Positions 25,746 through 33,514 of a stretch of DNA of 64,000 nucleotides are shown here, in pieces. The notes under the pieces were generated by a model. The model was not told the origin of the DNA. It searched no databases and saw nothing but the letters and a program-made list of their open reading frames with translations. This DNA comes from Streptomyces sp. NBC_01264 (GTDB taxonomy: Bacteria; Actinomycetota; Actinomycetes; Streptomycetales; Streptomycetaceae): the NCBI RefSeq assembly GCF_026340675.1, contig NZ_JAPEOX010000001.1:5332001-5396000 (forward strand), written 5' to 3'. Each line of letters begins with the position of its first letter. The first letter of the stretch is position 1. The position numbers and the translations under genes are program-made.

Positions 25746-26573
25746 CTACGGGGCCGCCTTGCCCATGGCCTTCTTCAGCTCGGCCCCCGCGTTGCGGTAG
25801 ACCGGCAGCAGGTCCAGGTCCTTCCCCGGATAGTTGACGATCCGCACCTGCTGCGCGCCGGAGTCCGGCAGCACGGTCCCGGTCGACATGTGCGCGTTGT
25901 CCAGGACCAGCGCGGGCTTCTTCGCCGACAGCTCGGCCAGCTGCGCCGGGGTCACCGCCTCGGGGCCATAGGTGCCCACCGTGGTGGCGCCCGCCAGCTT
26001 CGCCGCCCAGGCGGTGAACACCTGGCTCACGACGGCCGGGCTCTTGCCGCCGGGCCAGGCGGCCTGGACGTCCTTGGCGACCCGCCCGTACTCGACGTCG
26101 AAGTCCGCCGCCCACTTCGCGGCGGTGTCCGGCGTGCCGAACATCGCGCCCAGTCGGGCGACTTCGGCCTTGACCTTGTCGGCGTCGTTGTCGAGGTTCA
26201 CCTCCACCAGCTTCGCCTTCGACCCGGCGGCCTCCTTGATCTTCGCGGCGTACGGCTCGAACGGCGCGTACAGCACGAAGTCGGCCCCGGCGACGGCGGC
26301 GAGGTCGGAGGGCTTGGGGTCGTAGTCGGGAGCGTGGTGCACGGACTGCGGCACGATCACCTTGACGTCCTGCGCACCCGCGGACTTGGCGAAGGCGCCC
26401 TCCCAGGTGGTCGTCACGACGACGACCGGTCGGCGGCCCTTGGCGGTGTCCTCACCACCCCCGCTGTTCTCGGTGTCGCTGTCGCCGCAGCCGGTCACCA
26501 GGGCCAGTGCCAGGCCCAGTGCCGTGCTCAGTGCGAGGAGGGAAGTGCTGCGGACGCGGGTTCGCGGCGCCAT
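25746..26573 (-). CDS. metal (zinc-type) ABC transporter substrate-binding lipoprotein
   Basis: This 275-residue TroA/ZnuA-like lipoprotein has a Sec/lipobox signal (ALALVTGCGDS, Cys at about residue 29). The mature domain starts VVVTTTWEGAFAKSAGAQDVKVIVP and has the His-containing segment QSVHHAPDYDPKPSD that supplies metal ligands. The long backbone helix follows (AAKWAADFDVEYGRVAKDVQ). It lacks the long acidic His-rich loop of classical ZnuA, which brings it near AztC-type zinc proteins. It is the last gene of a three-gene operon (ATPase, permease, binding protein). Start ATG 26573 lies inside the permease end (46-bp overlap). The metal is inferred. Confidence 0.85.
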   Translation of the reverse strand: MAPRTRVRSTSLLALSTALGLALALVTGCGDSDTENSGGGEDTAKGRRPVVVVTTTWEGAFAKSAGAQDVKVIVPQSVHHAPDYDPKPSDLAAVAGADFVLYAPFEPYAAKIKEAAGSKAKLVEVNLDNDADKVKAEVARLGAMFGTPDTAAKWAADFDVEYGRVAKDVQAAWPGGKSPAVVSQVFTAWAAKLAGATTVGTYGPEAVTPAQLAELSAKKPALVLDNAHMSTGTVLPDSGAQQVRIVNYPGKDLDLLPVYRNAGAELKKAMGKAAP

Positions 26574-27406
26574 GAGCTGATTCTCCGTTCGGGTACGAGG
26601 TGCACCGCGAGGACGAGCGCCCCCGCGGTCAGGACGAGGACGGGCCCGGGGGGCCAGTCCAGCCGGAGGGCGACGAGGAAGCCGGTCAGGTTCACGAAGA
26701 CGCCGATCCCCACCGCCCACCCGGTGATCGATTTCAGCGAGGTGCCCAGCCGGCGCGCGGCCAGGGCGGGCAGCAGGGTCAGCGCGTCGACCATTAGGGC
26801 GCCGGTGAGCTTGATGGCTCCGGCGACCGCGACCGCGACGAGCACCAGCAGGACCGTGGTCAGCGCCCGCACCGGCACGCCCGAACACTGCGCGAGCTCG
26901 CGGTCGTACAGCAGCAGCGCCACCTCGCGCCGCCGCCACCAGAACAGGCCGGGCACGAGGACGGCCAGCACGCCGAGCACCACGAGATCGGCGCCGCCGA
27001 CGGACAGGATCGAGCCCCACAGCAGCGCGAACGCGCCCGAGGCGTTCACCCCGGAGACCGCGAGGAGCAGCAGCGCGGCGGCGATCGCCAGGCTCATCAG
27101 CAGCCCCATCGCCCCGGACAGCCCGTCCGGGGTCCGGGCCAGCGGGGCGACCCCGGCTCCGGCCAGGGCGCAGGCCACCAGCGCGCACAGCATGGGATCC
27201 AGCCCGGTGAGCAGTCCGACGGCGATGCCCAGCAGCGCCACGTGCATCATCGCGAAGCGCACCGGCATGATGTCCAGCCCGACGATGACCACACCGATCA
27301 CGGGCAGCCCGACGGCGGCCAGCAGCAGGGCGAAGCCCGCCCGCTGCACGGGGGCCAGTTGCAGCAGGGTGCCGAGGTCGGCGCCCGCGGCCAGGACGGC
27401 GCTCAC
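26528..27406 (-). CDS. metal ABC transporter permease
   Basis: This 292-residue ABC-3 family permease has eight to nine hydrophobic helices and the family's coupling region near GSILSVGGADLVVLGV. The N-terminal segment (LLAAVGLPVIGVVIVGLDIMPVRFAMMHVALLGIAVGLL) and KLTGALMVDALTLLPALAARRLG match ZnuB/AztB permeases. Start GTG 27406 overlaps the ATPase stop by four bases. Its 3' end overlaps the binding-protein gene by 46 bp, so expression is tightly coupled. Substrate should be Zn or Mn. A serine-rich C-terminal tail is unusual but could be a non-conserved extension. Confidence 0.88.
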   Translation of the reverse strand: MSAVLAAGADLGTLLQLAPVQRAGFALLLAAVGLPVIGVVIVGLDIMPVRFAMMHVALLGIAVGLLTGLDPMLCALVACALAGAGVAPLARTPDGLSGAMGLLMSLAIAAALLLLAVSGVNASGAFALLWGSILSVGGADLVVLGVLAVLVPGLFWWRRREVALLLYDRELAQCSGVPVRALTTVLLVLVAVAVAGAIKLTGALMVDALTLLPALAARRLGTSLKSITGWAVGIGVFVNLTGFLVALRLDWPPGPVLVLTAGALVLAVHLVPERRISSWRREPASAALPSSH

Positions 27407-28026
27407 CGGACCTCCCGCAGCCGCCCGGCGGCCATCTCCAGGACCCGGTCGCAGCGTTCCGCGAGCGCGCGGTCGTGCGTGACGACGACGAGCGTCACGG
27501 GCAGCGCCGCCAGGACGTCGGCGGCCTCGTCCTGCCCGGCGAAGTCCAGGGCGGCGGTCGGCTCGTCGGCGAGCAGTACGCCGGCCCCCGCGGCCACGCA
27601 GCCGATCGCCCGGGCCAGGTACATCCGCTGCAACTGCCCGCCCGACAGGGTGTGCAGGGGCCGCCCGGTCAGCGGCCCCACCCCCAGCCGGTCGGCGGCC
27701 TCGGCGGCCCCGCGCGGGTCCCCGCTGCTGGCGAGGAGCTCGCCGCCCAGCAGCGGGAAGCGTCCGGCGGCGGGCTTCTGCGGGATCCACGCGCACGCCC
27801 GCCGCCGCCAGGCCGGGTCGCCCTCGCGGCCGCCGACCAGGATCTTCCCGCTGACCTGCGGGTGCAGCCCGAGCACGGCGCGCAGCAGGGTGGTCTTGCC
27901 CGATCCGTTGGTGCCGGTCAGTGCGACGCGCTCGCCCGCGGCGATCTCCAGGTCGACGCCGGACACGGCCTCGACCCGCCCGTGCCGGCAGCCCACCCCC
28001 TCCATCCGCACGTCCAGCCCGCCCAT
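27403..28026 (-). CDS. metal ABC transporter ATP-binding protein
   Basis: This 207-residue ATPase has Walker A (LTGTNGSGKTTLLRAVLG), the ABC signature (LHTLSGGQLQRMYLARAI), Walker B (AGVLLADEPTAALD) and the switch histidine (VVVTHD). ATG 28026 was chosen because it has CGGAGGGG seven bases upstream; GTG 28047 is an alternative. It is the first gene of the importer operon. I looked for a Zur-type box (TGAAAAC...) upstream and did not see one, so zinc control is not supported by sequence here. Confidence 0.9.
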   Translation of the reverse strand: MGGLDVRMEGVGCRHGRVEAVSGVDLEIAAGERVALTGTNGSGKTTLLRAVLGLHPQVSGKILVGGREGDPAWRRRACAWIPQKPAAGRFPLLGGELLASSGDPRGAAEAADRLGVGPLTGRPLHTLSGGQLQRMYLARAIGCVAAGAGVLLADEPTAALDFAGQDEAADVLAALPVTLVVVTHDRALAERCDRVLEMAAGRLREVR

Positions 28027-28217
28027 CCCACGCCCCTCCGCTGTCACCGGTCGCCCTTCCGCGTGGAGTTGGTCGTGCGGAGGGGGCCCGCGGTTCCGGC
28101 CGGGTGCAGGCGGGTTCGCGCCGTCCAGCCGGGCGGGACCGGCCATTCCGCTCGGGCGTTCCTTTTTCTACAAGCGCCCGGGCCCGCCGGGAGCCATGAT
28201 CACGCCGCCACCTCCCG

Positions 28218-28249
28218 TGGTGATCAACACGCCTGGTGATCAACATGCC
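28218..28249. promoter_or_regulatory. tandem 16-bp repeats upstream of the haloperoxidase gene
   Basis: TGGTGATCAACACGCC is followed immediately by TGGTGATCAACATGCC, one mismatch in sixteen. They lie between the divergent transporter operon and the haloperoxidase gene, 22 bp before its ATG, and could be a regulator-binding site for either. Nothing identifies the regulator. Confidence 0.5.
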
Positions 28250-28271
28250 TTTGGTCAAAGGGAGTCGAGCC

Positions 28272-29756
28272 ATGTCCGAGACCGTCCGCACCCCTCGCCG
28301 CACCTTGCGGAGCGCGGCCCGCCGCAGCGTCACCCGCAGCAGCGCACTCCAGTACCGCGCGCTGGCGGCCGCCGTCGTCCTGGCCGCGACCGGAACCCTC
28401 CTCGCCGCCGCCCCGCAGCCGGCCCACGCCGCGCTGCCGGCGCAGTCGATAGCCGACCCCGTGCACTACTGGAACGACGTGCTGCAGAACGTCTTCCGCC
28501 GGGTCGGCGGCGGGCCCGTCCCGATGGCCAGATCGGCCGCGATGATGAACGCCGCGATCTACGACGCGGAGTCCTCGTACCAGCTGAAGTGGAAGGGAAA
28601 GATCACCTCGGAGCCGTACCTCCAGGCGGTGAGCTACGTCGGCTGGATCGAGGGCCCGGACGAGGAGGAACGCGTCATCGGCCGGACGGCGTACAACATC
28701 CTCCTGGGCCTCTACGGCAACAAGCAGAGCCGCTACGCGGACCAGACGCAGTACCTCGACGCACGCTTCCGCGAGCGGTTCGGCACCGAGCCCACCGCCG
28801 GCGACTTCCTCGACCTCTCCGTGGTCGGCACGATGGTCAAGCAGATGACCGACGCCCGCACCGGCGACGGCTCCGACAACCCCCAGGTCTACGTGGGGGA
28901 CAACAAGCCGGGCGCCTGGCGGCCGACGAGCTACCCCGACATGCCCGACGCCTCCTGCGACGAGGACAGCGACGCGGTCAGCCCGTTCTACGGCCAGGTC
29001 AAGCCGTTCTCGCTGGGCTCCGGCTCCCAGTTCCGCCCCACCACCCTGACCCAGTACGGCTCGTACGAGGCCCTGGTGGCGAGCGACGCGTACAAGCAGC
29101 AGGTCGAGGCGGTCCGCACGGCCGGCGCCGGCAAGCCCACCGCGGCCACCCCGGTGATCAACCGGACCCCGGACCAGCTCGCCGCGGCCTGGTTCTGGGC
29201 CAACGACAACAACGGCACCTACAAGCCGCCGGGCCACATGCTCCAGGCCACCCGCGAGGTCGCCAAGGCCCGCGGCCTCGGGGTCTACGCCAACGCCCGC
29301 CTCTTCGCCCTCGTCTCCCTCGCGATGGCCGACACCGGGATCGCGGTCCGCGACGCCAAGTTCGCCACGCCCATCGACCTGTGGCGGCCCGTCTCGGCGA
29401 TCCGCGAGGGCGGCCTCGACCCCCAGTGGAAGCCGCTGCTGAAGAGCCCGACGGGTGTCAACGTCAGCCCCTGCTTCCCCGCGTACGTCTCCGGCCACGC
29501 CTCCTTCGGCGGCGCCTGGGCCGGGGTCATGAAGCGCTACTTCGGCAGCGACACCATCTCCTTCGACCTCACCACCGACGAACCGCAGGCCCCGGTCAAG
29601 ACCCGCCACTTCACCAGCTTCAGCGCGGCCGGCAAGGAGGACGCGGACAGCCGCATCTGGCTCGGCGTCCACTACCCGTGGGACGCCACGGACGGCCTCG
29701 CCCTGGGCGAGAAGGTCGCGAACCAGGTCTTCACCACGAAGCTGCGCACCCTGTAA
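28272..29756 (+). CDS. vanadium-dependent haloperoxidase, secreted
   Basis: This 494-residue protein has a long Arg-rich N-terminus and a Sec/TAT-like signal (LAAAVVLAATGTLLAAAPQPAHA, cleaved near residue 60). The core is the vanadium haloperoxidase/acid phosphatase fold with the oxyanion-binding motifs IDLWRPVSAIR (about 369-379), PAYVSGHASFGGAWAG (about 401-416, nucleophilic-type His and Ser-Gly-His) and the conserved VHYPWDATDG (about 461-470). The family binds vanadate and oxidises halides with peroxide, though bacterial members may be phosphatases. ATG 28272 has AAGGGAG upstream; ATG 28236 is less likely. It is monocistronic with a strong terminator. Confidence 0.85.
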   Translation: MSETVRTPRRTLRSAARRSVTRSSALQYRALAAAVVLAATGTLLAAAPQPAHAALPAQSIADPVHYWNDVLQNVFRRVGGGPVPMARSAAMMNAAIYDAESSYQLKWKGKITSEPYLQAVSYVGWIEGPDEEERVIGRTAYNILLGLYGNKQSRYADQTQYLDARFRERFGTEPTAGDFLDLSVVGTMVKQMTDARTGDGSDNPQVYVGDNKPGAWRPTSYPDMPDASCDEDSDAVSPFYGQVKPFSLGSGSQFRPTTLTQYGSYEALVASDAYKQQVEAVRTAGAGKPTAATPVINRTPDQLAAAWFWANDNNGTYKPPGHMLQATREVAKARGLGVYANARLFALVSLAMADTGIAVRDAKFATPIDLWRPVSAIREGGLDPQWKPLLKSPTGVNVSPCFPAYVSGHASFGGAWAGVMKRYFGSDTISFDLTTDEPQAPVKTRHFTSFSAAGKEDADSRIWLGVHYPWDATDGLALGEKVANQVFTTKLRTL

Positions 29757-29819
29757 GCCGCCTGACCGGCCGACCCGCGGGCCCGACCTGACGGGCCCGA
29801 CTTGACGGGTACGGCCCCA

Positions 29820-29858
29820 CCCGGCCGGATGACGTAAGCCTTTCGTCATCCGGCCGGG
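29820..29858. terminator. terminator after the haloperoxidase gene
   Basis: A perfect 15-bp stem (CCCGGCCGGATGACG and its complement) with a nine-base loop TAAGCCTTT. It is the strongest hairpin in this part of the chromosome. Confidence 0.8.
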
Positions 29859-29934
29859 CCTGGCCCCACCCCCCCGCCCGCGGGTTGAATTCCCCTGACG
29901 GCCGGACGGCCACCCGCGAGAAGGGCCACGACAA

Positions 29935-30519
29935 GTGACGCAGCACCAGCAGCAGAACCCGGCGAAGAAGCGGGGCGCCGTACGCAGGCTCCTGACGGTC
30001 CTCGCCCTCCCGGCGGCCCTCCTCCTCGCCGTCGGCCTGTACTGGTTCCAGCCATGGAAGCTCTGGCAGGACGCGACGGTCCACGAGTCCCTCCCGGCGG
30101 CGGCCCCGGCCGCGGCCGCGCCCACCACGCCCACCACGTCCACCACGTCCACCACTCCCACCACACCGCGGACCCTCGCCCAGGGCACGCTGATCAGCCA
30201 CGAGCACACCACCACGGGCACCGCGAAGATCATCCGGCTCCCGGACGGCTCGCACACCCTGCGCCTGGAGAACCTCGACACCAGCAACGGCCCCGACCTG
30301 CGGGTCTGGCTCACGGACGCCCCGGTGAAGGAGGGCGTGGCGGGCTGGCGGGTCTTCGACGACGGCAAGTACGTCAGCCTGGGCAAGCTCAAGGGCAACA
30401 AGGGCGACCAGAACTACGCGCTCCCGGCCGACCTGAACCCCTCCGACTACGGCAGCGTCACCATCTGGTGCGACCGCTTCGACGTCTCCTTCGGCGCGGC
30501 GCCCCTCACGACCGTGTGA
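29935..30519 (+). CDS. DM13-domain membrane protein
   Basis: This 194-residue protein has a basic N-terminus, one TM anchor (residues 20-38, LLTVLALPAALLLAVGLYW), a Thr/Pro-rich linker with TTPTTSTTSTTPTTP, and a C-terminal DM13 domain (GTAKIIRLPDGSHTLRLENLDTSNGPDLRVWLTDAPV to YGSVTIWCDRFDVSFGAAPL). DM13 modules are proposed to take part in extracytoplasmic redox or electron transfer; the conserved cysteine here is in IWCDRF. Start GTG 29935. It is probably membrane-tethered with the DM13 domain outside. The partner is unknown. Confidence 0.88.
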   Translation: MTQHQQQNPAKKRGAVRRLLTVLALPAALLLAVGLYWFQPWKLWQDATVHESLPAAAPAAAAPTTPTTSTTSTTPTTPRTLAQGTLISHEHTTTGTAKIIRLPDGSHTLRLENLDTSNGPDLRVWLTDAPVKEGVAGWRVFDDGKYVSLGKLKGNKGDQNYALPADLNPSDYGSVTIWCDRFDVSFGAAPLTTV

Positions 30520-30591
30520 CACACCGGCAAGTTCCTGAAGAGACGGCCTGGCCACCACCACCTCACGGCCTCGCCGCGCGAACATGGCCCC

Positions 30592-31074
30592 ATGACCACT
30601 CCCGCGACCCCGATGGACACCGTCACGCTGGAGCGCCGCATCGCGGCCCGCCCGGAAACCGTCTTCGGATTCTTCACCGACCGCGACGAATGGCTGTCCT
30701 GGATGGGCGCCGACGGCACGTTCTCCTTCGAGCCCGGTGGCCCGTACCGCACCCGGGTCACCGGGGAGAACGTGGCGTCCGGCCGCTTCCTGACGCTCGA
30801 CCCGCCGGCCCGGCTCGTCTTCACCTGGGGCTGGGAGGGCGGCACACCCATGGCGACCGGCTCCACCCGCGTGGAGATCACCCTCGAACCCACCCCCACA
30901 GGCACCCTGCTCCACCTGATCCACAGCGGCCTGCCCACCTCGGAGGCCTGCGAGGCACACGCGGAACTCTGGCAGCACTACATCGACCGCCTGGCCGAGC
31001 GCGCGGAGGGCGGCACCCCCACCCCGGACCCGTGGGCGCGCCCTACAGCGACTCGCTTGCCGCCCTGTCCATGA
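30592..31074 (+). CDS. SRPBCC (AHSA1-like) protein
   Basis: This 160-residue soluble protein has the START/SRPBCC fold signature: VTLERRIAARPETVFGFFTDRDEWLSWMG, YRTRVTGENVASGRFLTLDPPARLVFTWGW, RVEITLEPTPTGTLLHLIHSGLP and a C-terminal helix HAELWQHYIDRLAERAE. The family binds small hydrophobic ligands or acts in stress responses. ATG 30592 begins the canonical fold. It converges on the next minus-strand gene with a 32-bp overlap of the coding ends. The ligand is unknown. Confidence 0.88.
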   Translation: MTTPATPMDTVTLERRIAARPETVFGFFTDRDEWLSWMGADGTFSFEPGGPYRTRVTGENVASGRFLTLDPPARLVFTWGWEGGTPMATGSTRVEITLEPTPTGTLLHLIHSGLPTSEACEAHAELWQHYIDRLAERAEGGTPTPDPWARPTATRLPPCP

Positions 31075-31636
31075 ACTTCTGCAACGCGGCCAGCTGCTGC
31101 CGCACCGCACCGAGGAACTCCTGGTGGATCTTCTGGGCGTCGATGCCTTCGAGGCTTGCGGCGGCATAGGTGTCGTTGACGAGCTTGCCCGCATGAAGAT
31201 AGTGGGTGCCGATCTCGTCCAGGTCCCGTTTGCCGGCCTCCGTCGTCACGAGGCGCACGGTCGTGGTGGCCCGCGCGAGGTCCATGTTGGCCGGTCCGTA
31301 CTCCTCGTCGAAGAGGCGGATCCTGTCCTCGTCGGTCTTGGTGGGGTCGAGGCTGATGATCAGCAGCTCCGAGGCCTGGGTGACGAACTTGTTCGTGCTG
31401 GCGGAGAGGTCGACGTAGGCACCCCGCCGGATGTCCGCCCGCCGCTCGTCGTCTTCCACCCGCCGCGCCGCGGCCTCGTCCTGGCGGGCGTGCTTGGCCT
31501 CGGTGTAGACGAGCACACTGCCCCCGAACCCGGCGAGGGCCCCGATCAGAGCTCCTCCGAGAGCGGCAAGGATCGTCGCCCGCTGCGTACGGCGTTCGCG
31601 GGCTCCGCCGTTCGCTGTATCGCTGTTCTCCGGCAT
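31043..31636 (-). CDS. hypothetical membrane-anchored coiled protein
   Basis: This 197-residue protein begins at ATG 31636 (an upstream ATG at 31744 runs through the tRNA terminator and is rejected). A single TM helix near residues 22-42 (AALGGALIGALAGFGGSVLVY) is followed by charged helices (EAKHARQDEAAARRVEDDERRADIRRGA) and a helical domain. No known family. It is the last chromosomal gene before the AICE; its codon use is normal, so it belongs to the host. The downstream neighbours are not functionally linked. Confidence 0.7.
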   Translation of the reverse strand: MPENSDTANGGARERRTQRATILAALGGALIGALAGFGGSVLVYTEAKHARQDEAAARRVEDDERRADIRRGAYVDLSASTNKFVTQASELLIISLDPTKTDEDRIRLFDEEYGPANMDLARATTTVRLVTTEAGKRDLDEIGTHYLHAGKLVNDTYAAASLEGIDAQKIHQEFLGAVRQQLAALQKFMDRAASESL

Positions 31637-31719
31637 GAGGGATGAGTACCGCACCCCAGGCGATCGCCACCTACAACCACCTGTAGGTATGAACGCGGCA
31701 CGACACCCACCACACAGAA

Positions 31720-31751
31720 AGAGCCGGTGCAATTTGCTCTGCACCGGCTCT
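31720..31751 (-). terminator. original tRNA-Pro terminator, displaced by the element
   Basis: A 12-bp stem (AGAGCCGGTGCA and its complement) with an eight-base loop. It is followed on the minus strand by CTTTCTGTG. It matches the hairpin at 50714-50747 behind the intact tRNA and is the chromosomal copy left at the other end. Confidence 0.75.
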
Positions 31752-31767
31752 CACCTGGTCTTACGAA

Positions 31768-31810
31768 GTCGGGGTGGCGGGATTTGAACCCACGACCTCT
31801 TCGTCCCGAA
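31768..31810. other. attL: 3' tRNA-Pro fragment
   Basis: These 43 bases are identical to 50763-50805. They cover the tRNA from the anticodon loop to the 3' end plus one base. After 31810 the sequences diverge (TGAGG versus CGAAG), so no functional tRNA can be made here. Confidence 0.95.
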
Positions 31811-32115
31811 TGAGGTCCGGGACGCGACTCGACCTGCTGCAACCGCAGTAGCAGCAGGTCAGAGCGTTGGTAAGCGTTGGCTAGAAGGGGTCCCACGAGG
31901 ATACCTTCTCGCGGTTTTCTCCCAGGCTTCTCCCAGGTCATCCCGTCACGGCTGGCTGGCCGCCGTGGGCGCCGTCGACTTCTGGCTCTGATCGCCAGCC
32001 TCCCTGACCCTGCTAAGACGAGGCCGGTTCGGATCTTGGCATAGCCGGTCTGGCTGCGTATCAAGGCGGTACCTTGAGCGACACAGCAGAGAAGCGCATG
32101 GAGGGGCGTGGGGGA

Positions 32116-33477
32116 ATGTCCAAGATTGATGATGATTTCGAGTCCAGCATCCTCATGAATATTGATGAAACTGAGGATGCTGACGACTCTGAAGATGATG
32201 CCCAGCTTCCGGAGGCCCTGCACAATGCTGTTGCCGCCATAGAGGCGGCTGGGTTTGAAAGGGGACCAGACGGTGAGACGCTTGACGGTGTTCGGCTTGT
32301 TCGATTCGTGAAAGGTGATGAGTCGAAGCCTCGGCGTGAGCTCGTCTCTGTTGCCTTGGGGGATCTTGTCGCTGTGGCGGAAGGGTTGGCCGCGTACCAG
32401 GAGAGTGAGGAGTATAGGGGGATCCTGAATCGGGATGGCTCCTATGTTGAATTTATGCTTCAGGTTCCGAATCGAGTCTTGTCGGTCGGACGGATTGTCG
32501 AGAGGATGGAATGGGAATATCGGCTGTCAGCCTGTGGGCATTCCTTTGAGCGTGAGACGATCCAAACTAGGATCCGACAGTATTCGCCTGGGTTTCATCT
32601 AGCGGCGCCGAATGGTGACGCGTGCGTCGAGCTTTCGAAGATGAGCCCGACGGCAGGGTTTTTGATGTCTGATGGGCGCCGCTTCCGGTCGGATTTCGTT
32701 GACTACACGCTTAAGGTCATGTGTTCCTCGCCCGCCAGGCTTGAGGATCGTGTTGGCCGGGCGCAGCAGGTGGCAGACAGCGTGCTCTTTGAGCTGGATG
32801 CAAAGTTCGATCTTGCGCTGAGCTTGAAGCCTAGAGAGTCGTCCAGCGTCTTGGGCGGGCGGCGGAGGCTCGGCGGGAAGGAGGCTATTTCGTTTCCCTC
32901 GACGGAGATTCCGCGCGAGGTGGCTGCGCTTTTCTCCTTCGCCTCTGAAGCGGTAGACAATCCTCCATTCTCCTTCCTCTCTTACTATCAGGTGCTTGAG
33001 TATTACATGCCTCTCACTTCGAGGAGGGATGCTCTTAAGCGGATTCGCCGCGAAATACGCGACTTCTCCTTTAATGTCGCTAGCGACGCCTCGGTGCTGA
33101 GAGTGCTGAATGCGACGGAGCGGGCGAAGGGGGTGAGTGAAGAGGATGTGCTGAAGATCCTGGTGCGTGATTGCGTGCGGGAAGATCGACTGTTGGAATT
33201 CTTTGAAGCTGACGGTTTTGTGCAGCACTTCTCGCAGAACGGTCCAATTGCTGGCGTCTCTCCGATCAGACTTAAGGGGACGAATGAGCCGGTCGCTACT
33301 CAGGTGGCGAAAAGGGTGTATGCGTTGCGGAATCGGATCGTTCACGCCAAGGATGACCCGAAATATGCGGAGAGGCCTCAGTTGTTGCCCAGGGGGAATG
33401 AGGCGAACTCCCTAGGGCCGGATATTCGGCTCGCACGGTTCATTGCGCTCGAAACCATCAGTGATACACAGGATTGA
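32116..33477 (+). CDS. HEPN-like cargo protein, candidate defence RNase
   Basis: This 453-residue protein starts at ATG 32116 (GGAGGGG nine bases upstream; ATG 32098 and TTG 32074 are alternatives). The N-terminus is very acidic (ESSILMNIDETEDADDSEDDAQ). The C-terminal part has the layout of ApeA-like HEPN domains: helix FLSYYQVLEYYMP (residues 287-299) and, 105 residues later, the R-x4-H motif RNRIVH (R405-H410) inside KRVYALRNRIVHAKDD. In HEPN nucleases the Arg and His form the RNase site. Codon third positions are markedly less GC-rich than in neighbours, pointing to recent transfer. It sits next to attL, a usual cargo position. The defence role is inferred; it could also be a non-catalytic regulator. 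Confidence 0.65.
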   Translation: MSKIDDDFESSILMNIDETEDADDSEDDAQLPEALHNAVAAIEAAGFERGPDGETLDGVRLVRFVKGDESKPRRELVSVALGDLVAVAEGLAAYQESEEYRGILNRDGSYVEFMLQVPNRVLSVGRIVERMEWEYRLSACGHSFERETIQTRIRQYSPGFHLAAPNGDACVELSKMSPTAGFLMSDGRRFRSDFVDYTLKVMCSSPARLEDRVGRAQQVADSVLFELDAKFDLALSLKPRESSSVLGGRRRLGGKEAISFPSTEIPREVAALFSFASEAVDNPPFSFLSYYQVLEYYMPLTSRRDALKRIRREIRDFSFNVASDASVLRVLNATERAKGVSEEDVLKILVRDCVREDRLLEFFEADGFVQHFSQNGPIAGVSPIRLKGTNEPVATQVAKRVYALRNRIVHAKDDPKYAERPQLLPRGNEANSLGPDIRLARFIALETISDTQD

Positions 33478-33514
33478 TTCGATTCAGCGCCTCCCGAAGA
33501 AGGGGCAGAGTTTC

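Larger units (their letters stand above)
31637..32115. other. left element boundary region
   Basis: This stretch holds the chromosomal copy of the tRNA-Pro terminator, the attL core and then 300 bp of element DNA leading to the HEPN-like gene. No complete gene is visible. The element part is less GC-rich than the flanks and may carry the promoter of the HEPN-like gene. Confidence 0.6.

Noticed and set aside
28026..28271. Zur box in front of the metal transporter
   Set aside because: No TGAAAATGATTTTCA-like palindrome is visible. The only repeat there is the tandem TGGTGATCAACA unit.
20783..29756. Natural product gene cluster
   Set aside because: AMP ligase, CoA transferase and haloperoxidase occur near each other, but there is no carrier protein, PKS, NRPS or terpene gene. 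The haloperoxidase is secreted and separate.
28224..30401. 725-codon minus-strand open frame
   Set aside because: It is a shadow of the haloperoxidase and DM13 genes and would cross the 29820 terminator. No domain is visible.
31769..31810. Second tRNA gene at the left boundary
   Set aside because: Only the 3' part from the anticodon loop is present. The 5' acceptor and D arms are missing, so it is attL and not a tRNA.
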